Position numbers and translations under genes: made by a program
Notes under the pieces: generated by a model
Database searches by the model: none
Seen by the model: only the letters and a program-made list of their open reading frames with translations
What the model was told of the DNA's origin: nothing
Origin: Talpa occidentalis
Taxonomy: Eukaryota > Chordata > Mammalia > Eulipotyphla > Talpidae
NCBI RefSeq assembly: GCF_014898055.3
Contig: NW_023603184.1
Location: 33,045,359 to 33,109,358 of the forward strand
Reading direction: 5' to 3'
Length of the DNA stretch: 64,000 nt
Shown here: positions 44,961 to 57,100 of the stretch, one piece after another
Numbering within the stretch: position 1 is the first letter of the stretch
Layout: each line of letters begins with the position of its first letter

Positions 44961-45524
44961 CCAAATCTGAGGTTCCCACTGAGCCCTGTATCTGAAGGAC
45001 TCAAGTTTGGCACAAAATAGAGGGAGGTAGTGAAGATGGAGGCGGTGCTCTCTGTGCCTTCTCGTCCCTTGGGAGATGTCAAGAGTATCTCTTGGAGTAA
45101 CGGGAGGGGGGCAGCTATATTTTAAAAGGCCTGGCAGAAAGACAAGGCAGGGCGTCCTCAGAAGGAGTCACCCTGGGCTCTCTGCTTTCTGGCTCCCCCT
45201 GCCTCCTAGGACTTGACAAACTGGCATAGAAACAGGCTGGCAGGAGCTGCTCCAGATGGTGTCTTGGGGCCCACTGCATTCCTGCTGCTCAGATCAGCGA
45301 GGAGCCTCTTATAAAGCTCAATGATCTTCTGCTTTGTTAGGTAGCTGAGAGCCTGGGGCTCCTGCAGAGTCCTCTTTAATAAGGCCCAGCGATTACCTTG
45401 GGAGCTACTGAGAGGCACTACCTTAGTTGTCTCTGCTATTTGGGGCACTAGCAGCTCTTGGTCACCATGCAGAGAGCCTGCCCAGGTACCACCTGGTCTT
45501 CATATTTTTGAAGCCTGGCTCAGC

Positions 45525-45710
45525 ACATCTGACTGTGTGACTTCGGGCAAGTGACTTTACTTCCCTAAGACTCAGTTCCCGTTTCTGTAAAATGGGGATA
45601 ATGATGCTCCTGACACTACAGGGTAGTTGTGAGAATGAAATGAGATAATGCATTCAGAGAGTTTAGTAGGAGCACTGGGTACATATTAAACGTTCAATAA
45701 AGATGAGGGT
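45525..45710 (+). repeat. MIR element, well preserved
   Basis: Near-complete MIR: 'gtgtgacttcgggcaagtga', 'tctgtaaaatggggataatg', 'gaatgaaatgagataatgc' and 'acgttcaataaag' occur in order. Confidence 0.85.
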
Positions 45711-45786
45711 GATTATTACTGCCATTCTCATGAAGTCTGGATCCACAGGATTTGGTCTCCTAACAGTGACTAAGAAGTACCCTTGA

Positions 45787-46048
45787 GGGGCCTCCCCGGT
45801 GGTGCAGCAGGTTGAGTGCAGCGCTGTGAAGCTGTCCACAGCCTCTGCAGCGTGGGTTCAAGTCCCGGCTGGCCAGGGAGAGTCCCACATGGCATGGCAG
45901 ACCTCTCCTGTCTCGTCCACTGCTCCCCTCAGCAGTGCTTTCAGTCTGTCTGCCTGTTCTGCCCCCCACTCTGTCTCTGGTGAATCCTCTCAAGCCCTCC
46001 CCCCCCTCTGGCTTACACCCCAGCTGTTGCATGCATAAAAAAAAAAAA
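45787..46048 (+). repeat. tRNA-derived SINE, old type
   Basis: Target duplication aagtaccctt on both sides. Confidence 0.88.
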
Positions 46049-46735
46049 GTACCCTTTAGCAATCATGAGTAATTTCAAAATAGCTCAAATCCTTGATGTG
46101 CCCTTCAAAGAGACAGCAGAGGTTACAGTGGTGTGCACAGCAGCCTTTATCAAGAATCCTCTTTCCCTCTAATCCATTTTACCTGTCCACAGAAGTTAGG
46201 GCATGGTTTTTGAAATCTATCCCATTCCCCCCAAAATGCTGTTAGGGGTTTCCTTCTTCCTTATTATGTAAACAGCCTATAGAGCCAAATCCTTCTGCCC
46301 AGCTATTGTCCCAAACAGTCTTCCCTGATTTTTTATTATTGATACTGCATCACAAAATCCAAAGAACAAGTTTAGCCAAGACCCAACTTCCCTGGGAAAT
46401 TGGGGAAAGAAATTGAATAGGGAAGGAACCCCCATGGAGCAGGGAAGCTGTGGATTCTTGCCCAATACATCATTTAAGTAATTGAATTTCAGGTTTTCTC
46501 CCTGTTCTGCTTTCGCTGCCCAACCCTGTCTCTAGAGGCAGAGATGTGCCCACGGGGCTAAGAAGAGGAGTAGGAAGAACCCACAGCAATTTTGATTTGG
46601 ATTCTGATTTTTCTCCTGGAAATGGAATCTGTCTGGAGCTATCCTTAGTCCATGATACTGTGACAGTGAGACCAGATCCATCTGTCCTGAGGCCCTGCCA
46701 GGACCCTGCTGTCCCTTAGAGAGGCTGACAAAGGA

Positions 46736-46766
<31 letters not shown>

Positions 46767-48330
46767 CCATTCTTTCTCCCTCACTCATGCTCTCTCATCT
46801 TTCACTCCATCCTGAGAAACACTACCCCTGGTTGAAAGTTGATCAGCTTTTCAATTGCCCCAGGGGCTATTCTATGGGATGGGGTGGGTGGCAGGGAATT
46901 GGGATTATTGCTTAATCCATTGCAATCCATCTCCTGCACCACCACCACCTACTCCCTCAGGGAGGGCAAAGTCCAAAGCCAGCTAACACACTGTGGAATT
47001 TTCAACTTTCACCTGTTGCCCTGAAGAAGGTTTAACATGGGGGAGCCCCACAACCTGCCTGGAAGAATCAGTTTCACATGGGAGGAAGGGAATGGCTTCA
47101 AAAGAAGATCTTCCCATCTGCCCCATTTCTGGACCTTTCTCAAAGCGCTCCTAGGTCAGAAGTCTTCCATGGAAACCCAGCTGGGCTGCCTACCTGGACT
47201 TCTCCAGGAATAGCTTGTAGTATGATGGGTCTGTGGCGATAGTCAGCCCTCCTTGGTTTGCAAGGGAGCCCTGCCAAGGGAGCTAGCTCTGGATACTAGT
47301 TGTCCAAGACAGAAGCTGTGGCCCCTTGTTACTATGGAGATGCTGGTACAATCTGTGCTCATCTGTGGTTGATGGGCAGCCTCCCTTAGGAAAGGAGGAA
47401 AAATTTGTTGGCTTGAGGGGAGTGCCTGAACATAATGAGCCTGTTGTAGAGGAGGCTGGAGGGGAGGCTGAACCTGGCAACTCTGAGAAAAGAGCCCCAC
47501 TGAGGTGGCCTCCTGACAGTCCTGTAGCTTTAATGGCTGGGGTGTGGCCTCCCACAAGTGAAGCCTCATTGCTAAGCTGCCAACCCCACAGAGGCTATTA
47601 GCAGGCTCTGTGCAGTGGAAAAACCCCAGGAGTAGGAGACCAGAGTGAGAGCCGCACCCACAGCCTCAGGAAAGATCTCAGGCTGGTTGCATGTTGGGAG
47701 ATTCTAGTCCCTTACTCACCATCCCTGAAATGTTACTGAAGTCAAGAGCACTTCTCTTCCCTTCCCTTAGCTCTAATCCCCCAGCCTGAAAATAATGTTT
47801 GCCTGCTGGGTAAGCAAATCAGGGGCAGGTGTGAGGGGCCAGTGGTCTCCTTTTGATTTGGTGGATAAAAGAGGGCCAGGCTGTGAGGGCCTCTTCTAGA
47901 CTTCTGTGACTAAAATGGGAGGATGAGCTAAGTTAAAATGTCCTTTGAGAGGGCCTGACGCTGCAAGTGTGTTTGTACAAAGGGCAGAGCTTGGCCCTGC
48001 ACACATATGGACTATGCAAGGCTCATAGTGTCAGGCAGAGGGAGGCTGATAAGCTAGGGCCTTGGAGCAGCCTGGGCAGATGAGCTTCCTGGGGCCCTGG
48101 CTGAGGGGGCTGGGACTATCTATCACATTTGCCCTTTGCTGTCTAGAGAACAAAGGGCTAACTGTTTTCCAGGCTGTGAAGCACCCCAGGAAAGGCAAAG
48201 GGGCAGAGTGCTATAGGGGAACAACCTGGGTTTTGAAATCCACCTCACTTCTTCCCACACATGTGGCTGGAGGCAACTATATTTTTTGAGGAGGTCTCAC
48301 CAGTAAAACTGAGGTAAAAATTCTAGCTGT
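46049..48330. other. Repeat-poor intergenic block
   Basis: 2.3 kb with only a CT repeat and no SINE, in a region where SINEs otherwise occur every 1-2 kb. I see no coding exon. Moderate GC content. Confidence 0.5.
46739..46766 (+). repeat. CT dinucleotide repeat
   Basis: About 14 CT units. Confidence 0.95.
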
Positions 48331-48586
48331 GGGGCCTCCCTAAAGCACTATCAAGCTACTGCCAGCCACTGCAACATGAGTTCGGTCCCTGGCCAGGGAG
48401 CTAACCCACATGGCACAGCAGACCTCTCGTCTCTCCCACCGCTCCCCTCAGCAGTGCATTTCAGTGGATCTGCTTGTTCTGCTCCCCATTCTGTCTCTGG
48501 TGAATCCTCTTATCTTCCCACCTCTGGCCTAGACCCCAATTCTTATATGCATAAATAAATAAAAATAAATCTTCAAAAAAAAATTG
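48331..48586 (+). repeat. tRNA-derived SINE, old type, left of a pair
   Basis: Internal deletion in the head ('cctccctaaagcactatc'). Its right target duplication lies beyond the next SINE. Confidence 0.85.
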
Positions 48587-48587
48587 G

Positions 48588-48851
48588 GGGGCCTCCCCAG
48601 TGGCATTGCGGGTTGAATGCAGAACTGTGAAGCTGTCCGCAACCTCTGCAGCGCTGGTTCAATTCCCGGCCAGTGAGGGAGATTCCCACATGGCGGGGCA
48701 GACCTCTCCTGCCGTGCCCGCTGTTCCCCTCAGCAATGTATTTTGGTCATTCTGCCTGTTCTGCTCCCTGCTCTATCTGGTAAATTCTCTCACCCTCCTG
48801 TGCCTCTGGCCTGTATCCCAGTTCTTGTATGAATAAATAAATCTTTAAAAA
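48588..48851 (+). repeat. tRNA-derived SINE, right of a pair
   Basis: Starts directly in the A-tail of the previous copy. The duplication aaaaattctRgct flanks the pair at 48316 and 48852. Confidence 0.87.
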
Positions 48852-49680
48852 AAAAATTCTGGCTCTGCTTTCTTCTCCTTGTTGAGGTAAAAATGCCATG
48901 AGAGAATGGATGTGAAAGCCACCTAAGCCACACATAAACCAAGGCCATGTCTGCACAGGCCCCACCTCAGACTGAGATCCCTCCTGGGTACAGGGGAGCT
49001 CTACTTTGCTCCTCCTAACAGAATCTCAGGCTCCTCAGTGGAGCAGAACCCCTTCTGCCTCCCTAGAAAAATGAGGTGGGTTCCCTTTGGCCTCAGTAGC
49101 AGAAATGAGATGACCAAGGAAACACCATCATTTGAAAGTGTTGCAATACACAAAAACACACACAGAGACACTGGCGCTAGGCCTACCACCTTCAGCAGTT
49201 GACCTGTTGCAAAGGTGGCTTCCCTGCCAAGAGGAATAGAGTATAACGGGAGTACCAAAGGCAAAGATGAAAACCCACTGGGACTGGTGGAAAGAGGCAC
49301 CTAAAAATTGTATGCTATAGATTCTGTAAAGGAATAGCACCCTAAACCCAAGGGGGCAACTGTTGCAGCACCTAGTTCATCTTAAATATTTCAACAAGTA
49401 GTCTCAGTAAGTGTCCTGGTGGGGAGAAAGGAAGGCCAAGAGGGAGGTGGGGAAGGAGGGGGAGAGAGAAAGACAGAAGCATCTGCCCTATCAGGCCAGG
49501 GTCCTCTGAGCAAGCTCAAATAACAAGGCAGGGAGACTTCTCCTCAAACAGAACTTGGTTTGTGAGAGGAAGCTAGATGAGTGGCTGTGTACAGCTATTT
49601 AAATAAAATCCCAGGGCCCATAAATGCAAATTTAGGGAGGATGCCTTGTGGTCAGCAGGTATGCATTCAAACAGATCTCC

Positions 49681-49848
49681 AGCAGACCTCTCCTGTCTCA
49701 CCTGCTGCTCCCTTCAGTAGTGCATTTCAGTGTATCCACCTGTTCTTCCCACTCTGTCTCTGGTGAATCCTCTCACCCCCTGCATCTCTGGCCTGCACCC
49801 CAGCTCATGTAGGCATAAATAAATAAATCTTAAAAAATTAAAAAAATA
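49681..49848 (+). repeat. SINE 3' half, first of three
   Basis: 5'-truncated. Its target duplication agatctcca occurs at 49673 and again only at 50530, after two further SINEs. Confidence 0.85.
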
Positions 49849-50156
49849 GGGCCTCCCGGTGGCGCAGCGGTTGAGCGCTGGGTTGCGAAGCTGCCCGCGG
49901 CCTCTGCGGCGCCGGTTCGATCCCCGGCTGCTCCCGGCCACTGCAGGCGGGTCCCACATGGCGCACAGACCTCTCCTGCCGCCCGCTGCTCCCTCAGCAG
50001 TGTACTTCGGTCCTTCTGCCTGCTCTGCTCCCTGCTCTGGCTCTGGTGAATTCTCTCACCCTCCCGCTCTTCTCACTGTACCCAGTGCATGTATAAACAA
50101 AACAAACAAACAAACAAAATAAATAATAAAACATGCCTCTATAAAAAAAAAAATAA
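49849..50156 (+). repeat. tRNA-derived SINE, young type, second of three
   Basis: Nearly unmutated. Shares with the next copy the variants 'gctccctcagcag' and 'ctccctgctctgg'. Confidence 0.92.
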
Positions 50157-50200
50157 AAAGATTTAAAAAAAAATAATAAAAATTAAAATTAAAAAAAATA

Positions 50201-50529
50201 GGGCCTCCCCGGTGGCGCAGCGGTTGAGCGCTGGGTTGCGAAACTGCGCGCGGCCTCTGCGGCGCCGGTTCGATACCCGGCTGCTCCCCGCCACTGGAGG
50301 AGGGTCCCACATGGCGTGCAGACCTCTCCTGCCGCCCGCTGCTCCCTCAGCAGTGTACTTCGGTCCTTCTGCCTGCTCTGCTCCCTGCTCTGGCTCTGGT
50401 GAATTCTCTCACCCTCCTGCACTTCTGACTGTACCCAGTGCATGTATAAACAAAACAAACAAACAAGCAAACAAATAAATAAAGCATGCCTCTATTAAAA
50501 AAAAAAAAAAAAAATTAAAAAAAATAAAA
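50201..50529 (+). repeat. tRNA-derived SINE, young type, third of three
   Basis: Young type separated from its neighbour by 44 bp of A/T-only sequence. Confidence 0.92.
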
Positions 50530-50539
50530 AGATCTCCAC

Positions 50540-51480
50540 TTCTTTCCCATGCCCCAGTTCCAGAAGATTCAAGCTATATTCATATTTACAATTGCTTTGA
50601 TCTTCATGGAATTTTATAGAAATCATCACCCCCCACCCCCATTCTTTTTTGACCTGAGGCTGGAATGTGATTCCCCATTGGTTAAGAAATAAAGGTTTAA
50701 ACTATCTTATCTACACAAGAATTAGGGAGATAGGTTCCTGTTGTTGGTAATTTGTTTCAAAGCCCTGTGAGACTTATTAGTGAACTAAACATCCAGCAGA
50801 GCCTTGGGAATTTTGGGCCCAATTTTGGAACTAATGTGGGGGACAAGAGAATGCCAGGCATAGATTTTTCCGTTGCCATGGAATGTCTGGCTCTCCCCCA
50901 GGAGCAACCTGAATCACTTCCCAATATGGGGGGCTTTTGCCTCTGAATTTTGAACATTTGTGAAAATGAAGGCGCCTTCCTGGATGTTAGAACTGGAAGA
51001 GAGAGGCCCTCTTTTGTTTACAGTCAATTAAAATGCTGAAGCCACAATGTCACCAGGGACTCATGACAAAGGGGGGCCAGAACCCAGATCCCCTCACCCT
51101 CATATCAGTGTTCCTTCTCCACCAGTCTGCTCATTCATCTGTGCTAAGCCATTCCTGTTGTGACCTTTAGCACCCAGGGTGTCATAGGGAAAGGTTGCCT
51201 CAGCTTGGCACAGTCCTCCTCTGCAGTGACTAGATAAGGGAGCCTTTGTGCTTTAGGCTGTCTGTAATGGGGATTATCTAGCTTGGAGATGCCTTGTGAC
51301 ACCCTCTGCAGCGTTGGTTTTGAGGGCCTTCAGGTTGGAAGCCACTTAAATTTTGGTGACAGTCTTTGCTGTGGAACCTATAAATAGACGGAAAATTGAG
51401 GCCTAACTCCCTGCTGGGGGTATATATAGAGAAAAGGGACAGCTCTTATTTCTTCCTGATGGTAGGAAGTGGCTGGAAGG
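50540..51480. other. Intergenic, nothing recognised
   Basis: No SINE and no convincing frame. Confidence 0.5.
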
Positions 51481-51489
51481 GTGTCCGTC

Positions 51490-52110
51490 AGACTGCTATT
51501 ACAAAATGCCAAAGACTGGTAGCTTATAACAATAAAAATTTCTCACAGTTCTGAAAACTGGGAAGTCCAAGACCAAGCCTCTGGTAGGTGTCTCATGAGA
51601 GTGCATTCCAAGTTCAGAGAGCCATTTTCCACTGTCGTCACACACAGAAGGGGCCAGGGTTCGATCTGGGTTCTCTTAAAAGGGCCCTATCTTTATGAAG
51701 GCTCCACTTTCATGCCCTAATCACATCCTAATTGCTCTACCTAATTGCTCTAATTGCCTAGGGCCTCCCTAATGGTGCAGGGGTTAAAGAGCGCTATCAA
51801 GCTATCACCAGCTACTTCAGCACAAATTCAATCCCCGGCCAACCAGCCAGGAAGCAACCCACATGGCACAGCAGACCTCTCCTGTCACATCCGCTGCTCC
51901 CCTCAGCAGTGTATTTCAGTAGATCTACATGTTCAGCTCCCCATTCTCTCTGGTGAATCCTCTTACCTACCGGGCAACTCTGGCCTGTACCCCAGTTCTT
52001 GTATGCATAAATAAATAAATCTTTTAAAAAAAATAAATGCCACCCCATTAGGGGGTTAGTTTCAACATAAGAATTGGGGCCTGGGGGAGGACACAAACAT
52101 TCAGTCTGTA
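51490..52110 (+). repeat. Old interspersed repeat split by a SINE
   Basis: 'ctgctattacaaaatgcc' through 'ggacacaaacattcagtctg' matches a common ancient mammalian repeat that I cannot name with certainty. SINE 51761-52034 interrupts it. Confidence 0.55.
51761..52034 (+). repeat. tRNA-derived SINE, old type
   Basis: Inserted in an older repeat that resumes after 52038. Confidence 0.87.
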
Positions 52111-52660
52111 GCAAGGGGAATCTAGAGTTTCTCAGGTAGATTCTGTTAGCAAATCATATGACGGATCAACTATGGAGGGAATGACAGTCCAAGACAAAAA
52201 AGGGAAACAGAGGCAGCAATTAACTCCTGAGGATGAGCCCTGTCTAAAGGAGGGGATAAGAATGGTGAGTTTTAGGGTGCCAGTAGAGATAGCACCCAGG
52301 AGAACCTGAGGAGTTAGGGCGGAGATGTCTGCCTTTCATCCTCCTCATCTGAGAGGTGGATGGTTTGGGGAGTGACATGAAGCAGTCTCTGAGGGCAGCC
52401 ACTGCTCTCTTGCCAGAAAGCAGAATCTCTGCTTTGACACGCACACAGCAGACCCTGGCCTGTCAGGGACAGAGACTGATGAGGCCTCCTGCATCTTGGG
52501 CCTTGCAACTCAGGAAAGCCATCAGCTTGGCAAATATGGTAAAGCCGAAAGTCGGGCTATCAGTGAGTGTTAAAAGGGGCTGTGGGGCTGTGTTGAGGGT
52601 GTCAGAGATGTGTATGTTCTATGCAATTGTGGTTGGAGCTATGTATGTTCTGAACTTCTT

Positions 52661-52803
52661 TTTTTTTGGGGGGGGTTGGGATGTAGGCTGGAGGTATGGA
52701 GTGAAAGAATTCACCAGAGATAGAGTGGAGAACAGAAAAGGGGGATTTATTGAAATGCACTGCTAAGAGAAGCAGTGGGCAAGACAGGCGAGGTCTGCTG
52801 CGC
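52661..52803 (-). repeat. SINE 3' half, antisense
   Basis: 5'-truncated; target duplication tgttctRaacttctt at 52646 and 52804. Confidence 0.85.
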
Positions 52804-52949
52804 TGTTCTAAACTTCTTGTTGTGCATTATTACAAAACAAGGTCCTCGCCTTTTCCATAACCTCTCAACTTCCTTGCTTTTGCCCTATCTCTCCCATTCT
52901 CCAAAAACCTCAGTGACTCTGCTAACCACCAAAACCCAAAACCCTCCAT

Positions 52950-53253
52950 TTTTTTTTTTTTTTAATATTTAAAGAGCAGGTTTATAAGGGAAAGGGACAG
53001 AAGGATAAAGGTCACTTGTATAGACACAAGCAGGCAGGAAGAGTTGTCCCAAAGGGACAGGTTTGCTAAGAGAGGCCTGCATGGTTGCAGGCAGGTGGCC
53101 TTGAGGAGAGCTGCTTCCACTGAGGGAGGTCAGTGAAGAGAAGTCCATGCATGGTACAGGTCACCGGCAGGCAGGAAGCTGCTGCCCTGCAGAGGGAGAG
53201 AGTTGGTGAAAAGAAGCACCTGCATAGTCACAGGTGGGCAGACAGAGTGGTGC
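52950..53253 (-). mobile_element. Poly(A) retroposon of the ~70-bp-monomer family, copy C
   Basis: Antisense; poly(T) at the left marks the tail. Flanking duplication aaccctccaWttttt. In the sense direction about four diverged ~70-bp units follow one another, each with a 'cacctgtgactatgcaggtg'-like start, and the last ends 'cttataaacctgctc' plus the tail. It has no tRNA head and differs from the main SINE family. Confidence 0.7.
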
Positions 53254-53663
53254 CAACCCTCCAATTTTTTTAGCCTGGATTTAAATCAAAAGATTCACCA
53301 GACACGCCTTGAATTTCCTGCTGCCATACACTTGCTCTTGCTGTGCTCTCTGTTTTCTCAGCTCCTATTCTTCACCAACAGGAGTATTTTTCTAGGTTGA
53401 GTTTAGAAGCTATCTTTTCTCTGGCATCCCTGGCAAAAGGACCACTCTCTCCTCTGAATGGTAGAACAATTTTCTGTCTCTCTTTTGTGGCAGTGTTATA
53501 TTTCTACGTTGCACTAAAACTGCAGAGGTGGATGCTGTTGGTCTTCCCCCACTAAATGGTAAAGCCTTTGAAGTTTTATAAAATTTCTCTTGTTCATTTT
53601 GTGTTCCCAACACCTAGCACCTTTACACAGCAGGCATTGAATTCAAAATAAAGTTATTAAACA

Positions 53664-53850
53664 GATGGGGGCAGCTCCCCAGCCCACCTGCGGTTATGCA
53701 GTCATTTCTCTTCACAAACCTTTTCCCTTTGCAATGCAGCAGCAGCAGTCGCAGCAGCAGCTCCCTGCCCACCTGTGCCTTTGCAGGTGTCTCTTTTTTC
53801 TTTCTCCTTTTCCTAATAAACCTGCCCATTTAAAATGTAAAAAAAAAAAG
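53664..53850 (+). mobile_element. Poly(A) retroposon of the ~70-bp-monomer family, copy B
   Basis: Two units ('cccacctgcggttatgcag', then 'cccacctgtgcctttgcagg'), a GCA-rich expansion between them, and the family end 'cctaataaacctgccc' with an A-tail. Target duplication unclear. Confidence 0.65.
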
Positions 53851-53922
53851 AGAAAGTTTCTGTCCTTTAGGAGCTTTTAGTCTAGTGAGAAAAGATGTAC
53901 AGCTATAAGAATTTAATAAAAA

Positions 53923-54171
53923 GGACTTCCCTGGTGGCGCAAGGGGTTAAGCACCGCACCATGAAGCAATCTGCAGCCTCTGCAGCATGAGTTCGATCCC
54001 CGGCTGACCAGAGAGAAACCCACATGGCGAAGCAGACCTCTCCTGTCTCACCTGCTGCTCCCCTCAGCAGTGTATTTCAGTCAGTCTGCCTGTTCTGTTC
54101 CCCACTCTGTCTCTGGTGGATCCTCTCACACACACCCATCTCTGGCCTGTACCCCAGCTCTTGTGTGCAAA
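53923..54171 (+). repeat. tRNA-derived SINE, old type
   Basis: Target duplication aatttaataaaaa; the right copy is repeated twice in tandem. Confidence 0.88.
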
Positions 54172-54542
54172 AATTTAATAAAAAAATTTAATAAAAAGCC
54201 CAAGGAACAGCACTTGAGTTATGAATATGTGGGGTATGGATGGGCAAGGAGGGTGCTAAAGCAGAGAACATTCAGATTAAAGATGTGCCTAGGTGGAAAT
54301 GCTTTGCATATTTGGGCAACAAGGTAAATAAGCATGGGACTGTCATAAAGAAAGCATGAAAGAAAACAGATGTGGGATTGGGATCATGGAGGGCCTGGTG
54401 TGTTTTTCCAAGGAATTTGAATTTTATCTTGGAGGTCATTTAATGATTGCCATCGAAAGTTTTTGAGAAGAGTGATGAATTCTTACTCAATGAAGGAATA
54501 ACTCAGCATTGTTTGGGACACATTCTTTGGTCAGGTTTATTT

Positions 54543-54828
54543 ATTTATTTGTTTATTTAAAGATTTATGTATTTATTTATACAAGCACTGGGTACAGTCA
54601 GAAGCGCGGGAGGGTGAGAGAATTCACCAGAGCCAGAGCAGGGAGCAGAGCAGGCAGAAGGACCGAAGTATACTGCTGAGGGGAGCAGCGGGCAGCCGGA
54701 GAGGTCTGCGCGTCATGTGGGACCCTCCTCCGGTGGCTGGGGAGCAGCTGGGGATCGAACCGGCGCTGCAGGGGCTGCGGGCAGCTTCGCAACCCAGCGC
54801 TCAACCACTGTACCACCGGGGAGGCCCC
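54543..54828 (-). repeat. tRNA-derived SINE, intermediate type
   Basis: Target duplication tggtcaggtttattt at 54528 and 54829. Confidence 0.92.
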
Positions 54829-55059
54829 TGGTCAGGTTTATTTTAGGGAAATTTAAATTGGGCGCTAGCTCTGCCCATTCTACAAGGCCTGTCTGTCCTC
54901 TTGTCTAACCACCTCTGTAAGGTTTTTCCCTTTAAAAGAGGCCATCCCCAAAGAACAAGAGATCAGGTTGAGACATGTGTTCTGCCCTCTGAAACAGTGT
55001 TGCCTGATCCAGTCCATGGGTCCAACCCTCTGCTTGGCTTTTGTACAGAAATTCTTTAG

Positions 55060-55320
55060 TTTAGACTATATTAGTCAGGGTTGTCCAGAGAAACAAAATG
55101 TGCATGTGTAATACAATAATAGAGAATTGACTCCTGTGATATGGAGTCTAAGTCCCACGATCTGCTGTCTGTAAGCTGGAGACCCAGGGAAGCAGATGGT
55201 GCCAATTCCAGTGCAAGTCTGAAGGCCTGAGAAGCAGGAGCACCAATGGTATAAATCCCAGTCTGAGGGGAGGAGCCCCATATCTCAGTTCAAGCAGAAA
55301 TACCCATAGAAACCCACTGA
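55060..55320 (+). repeat. Old interspersed repeat
   Basis: 'tattagtcagggttgtccag' and 'aagctggagacccagggaag' match a widespread ancient mammalian repeat; family not assigned. Confidence 0.5.
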
Positions 55321-55415
55321 AAACTGAATTTATTGAGCCTGGAATTGGCTTGGGCCCCCTACATAATTTCTTGACCCTTGTGGGAGTAGGAGGTGGGGGA
55401 ATGAGGGAGGAAAAC

Positions 55416-55671
55416 TTTTTTTTTTTAAGATTTATTTATTTATGCATACAAGAACCGGGGTGTAGGCCAGAGGTGTGGGGGGTAAGAGGATTCGCCACAG
55501 TGTGGTGAGCACAACAGGAAGATCTACTGAAAAACACTGCTGAGGGGAGCAGTGGAAGAGACAGGCTGCACCTTGTGGGTTAGCTCCCTGGCAGGGATTT
55601 TACTCATATTGCAGTGGCTGGAGATAGCTTGATAACACTGTGTCTTTAACCCTTGCACCACCAGGGAAGCC
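55416..55671 (-). repeat. tRNA-derived SINE, old type
   Basis: Diverged antisense copy; approximate duplication gaggaa. Confidence 0.82.
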
Positions 55672-55719
55672 TGAGGAAGGAACATTCTTATAGAGAAAAA
55701 CAAAAAAAAATCATAGACT

Positions 55720-55935
55720 TTGGAGTTAGTCAGCAGCCTGGGATAAAGTACCAGGTGAAGTCACTTATTACCTGTATGATCTTGGCAAAGTCAATAAACT
55801 CTAAGCTTTGGTTTCCTCATCTGGAAAATGGTGGCGATTATGCTGACTCTAAATAAATCAAACTGAAGATGAGTATGGGGACTGCCTAGCTTGCTGCCTG
55901 ATGTCTTGGAGATGCTCTGTAAATGGTGCTTATTT
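55720..55935 (+). repeat. MIR relic
   Basis: 'tgatcttggcaaagtcaata' and 'ggtttcctcatctggaaaat' mark the MIR core. Confidence 0.65.
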
Positions 55936-55939
55936 TATT

Positions 55940-57100
55940 CCTATTTGTATAGTTAAATAGAGGCTGTTCTGCATAAGAGGGAAGTTGTGCTTGAAGTGAG
56001 CTACAGTTGGGTGGTTTATTTAATGGGAGTGCGAAGTTTCTCTTTAGATTATCTTCAGAGGTCAGCACAGAGTCCTCCTAGGGAGGGTTGTTACTTGTCT
56101 CCCCAGCCTAACTTCCTCTCTCAGGGCTCTGCCCTCTGCCTCCCAGCAGCTGTGGTCACACCTAAAAGACAGACAAGGGCCCAGGCCTGACTGAATGAGG
56201 ACACTGCTGCAAACCCTGAATAACCACAGGTACTGTTGCCATCTGCCCAGCACTGAGGAACTCTGGAGACTCTGTGGCAGGCCCACAGCCTCTCCAGCTG
56301 ACTAGGAGTCTATGTTTCTGGGTCTCTCAGAGTTGATAGGAAAACTCCTTTTCTGGAACAAAGGTTGAGGTTCAAAACCAAACCTCCAACAATAGTGAAT
56401 GGGTCTGAGATCTGGGCAATAAATCGGTGCTCCTAGTCCAGGGAGGAAGTAACTAATCCAGGCCCTTGAAAGTCTCACTGTCAGGTAGGAGAGCATTCTC
56501 CGACCTACACCTCCAATGCAAGCAGATTTGAAGGATGAACTGACTAGTATGGTGGAATCAAAGAAGAGGTCGATACCAATGAAGGAATGGATGGATGGGG
56601 AAGGGGTAAGGGGTAAAGTACCAGAAGATTGGTGAACGGGATGGAGGAGGAAGGCGGGCCAGGCAAAACCACCAAGGTAAAATGAATAAAATAAGTTTTA
56701 AAACCAAACATTCAAAACTCCTCCCCCCTCGTATTAGGCCGCTGCTACCTCCCTCTGCCCCTCCCCCCCTTTCTTGGGTGTGGTTGGAGCTAGAGGTGCA
56801 CAGCGGGGTGTGGCAGTAGGGAATGCAAGTCCAGAGACTCACAAACCCCAGTATGAGTTGTGGGGCTTAGCAGGCTTAAGAGAGGGGGTGGTGCAGGGGG
56901 TGGAGGTAGCAGCTTCAAGATTTGGACATCGTTCGATTCAGGTAAGAAAGGCAGACTGACACCGCGCTAAGTACCTTTTCCTTTCAACCAATACTTGTGG
57001 AGAGCCTGTTCGGTGCCAGAAGCTGTTCTGGGCACTCGGGAACGGCGGTGAGGATTCAGATCAAGTCTTTCCAGAGAGTAACCGCCACATTTTACGGAAG
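55940..57100. other. Upstream flank of LDHA
   Basis: Repeat-poor, becoming GC-rich towards 57100. Could hold distal promoter elements; none is identified. Confidence 0.5.

Larger units (their letters stand above)
42933..45500. other. Intergenic with MIR relics, hairpin and a minus-strand open frame
   Basis: Besides MIR pieces and the AAAT repeat, it holds an inverted repeat (44366-44398) and an open frame on the minus strand (45206-45448). No gene is established. Confidence 0.5.
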
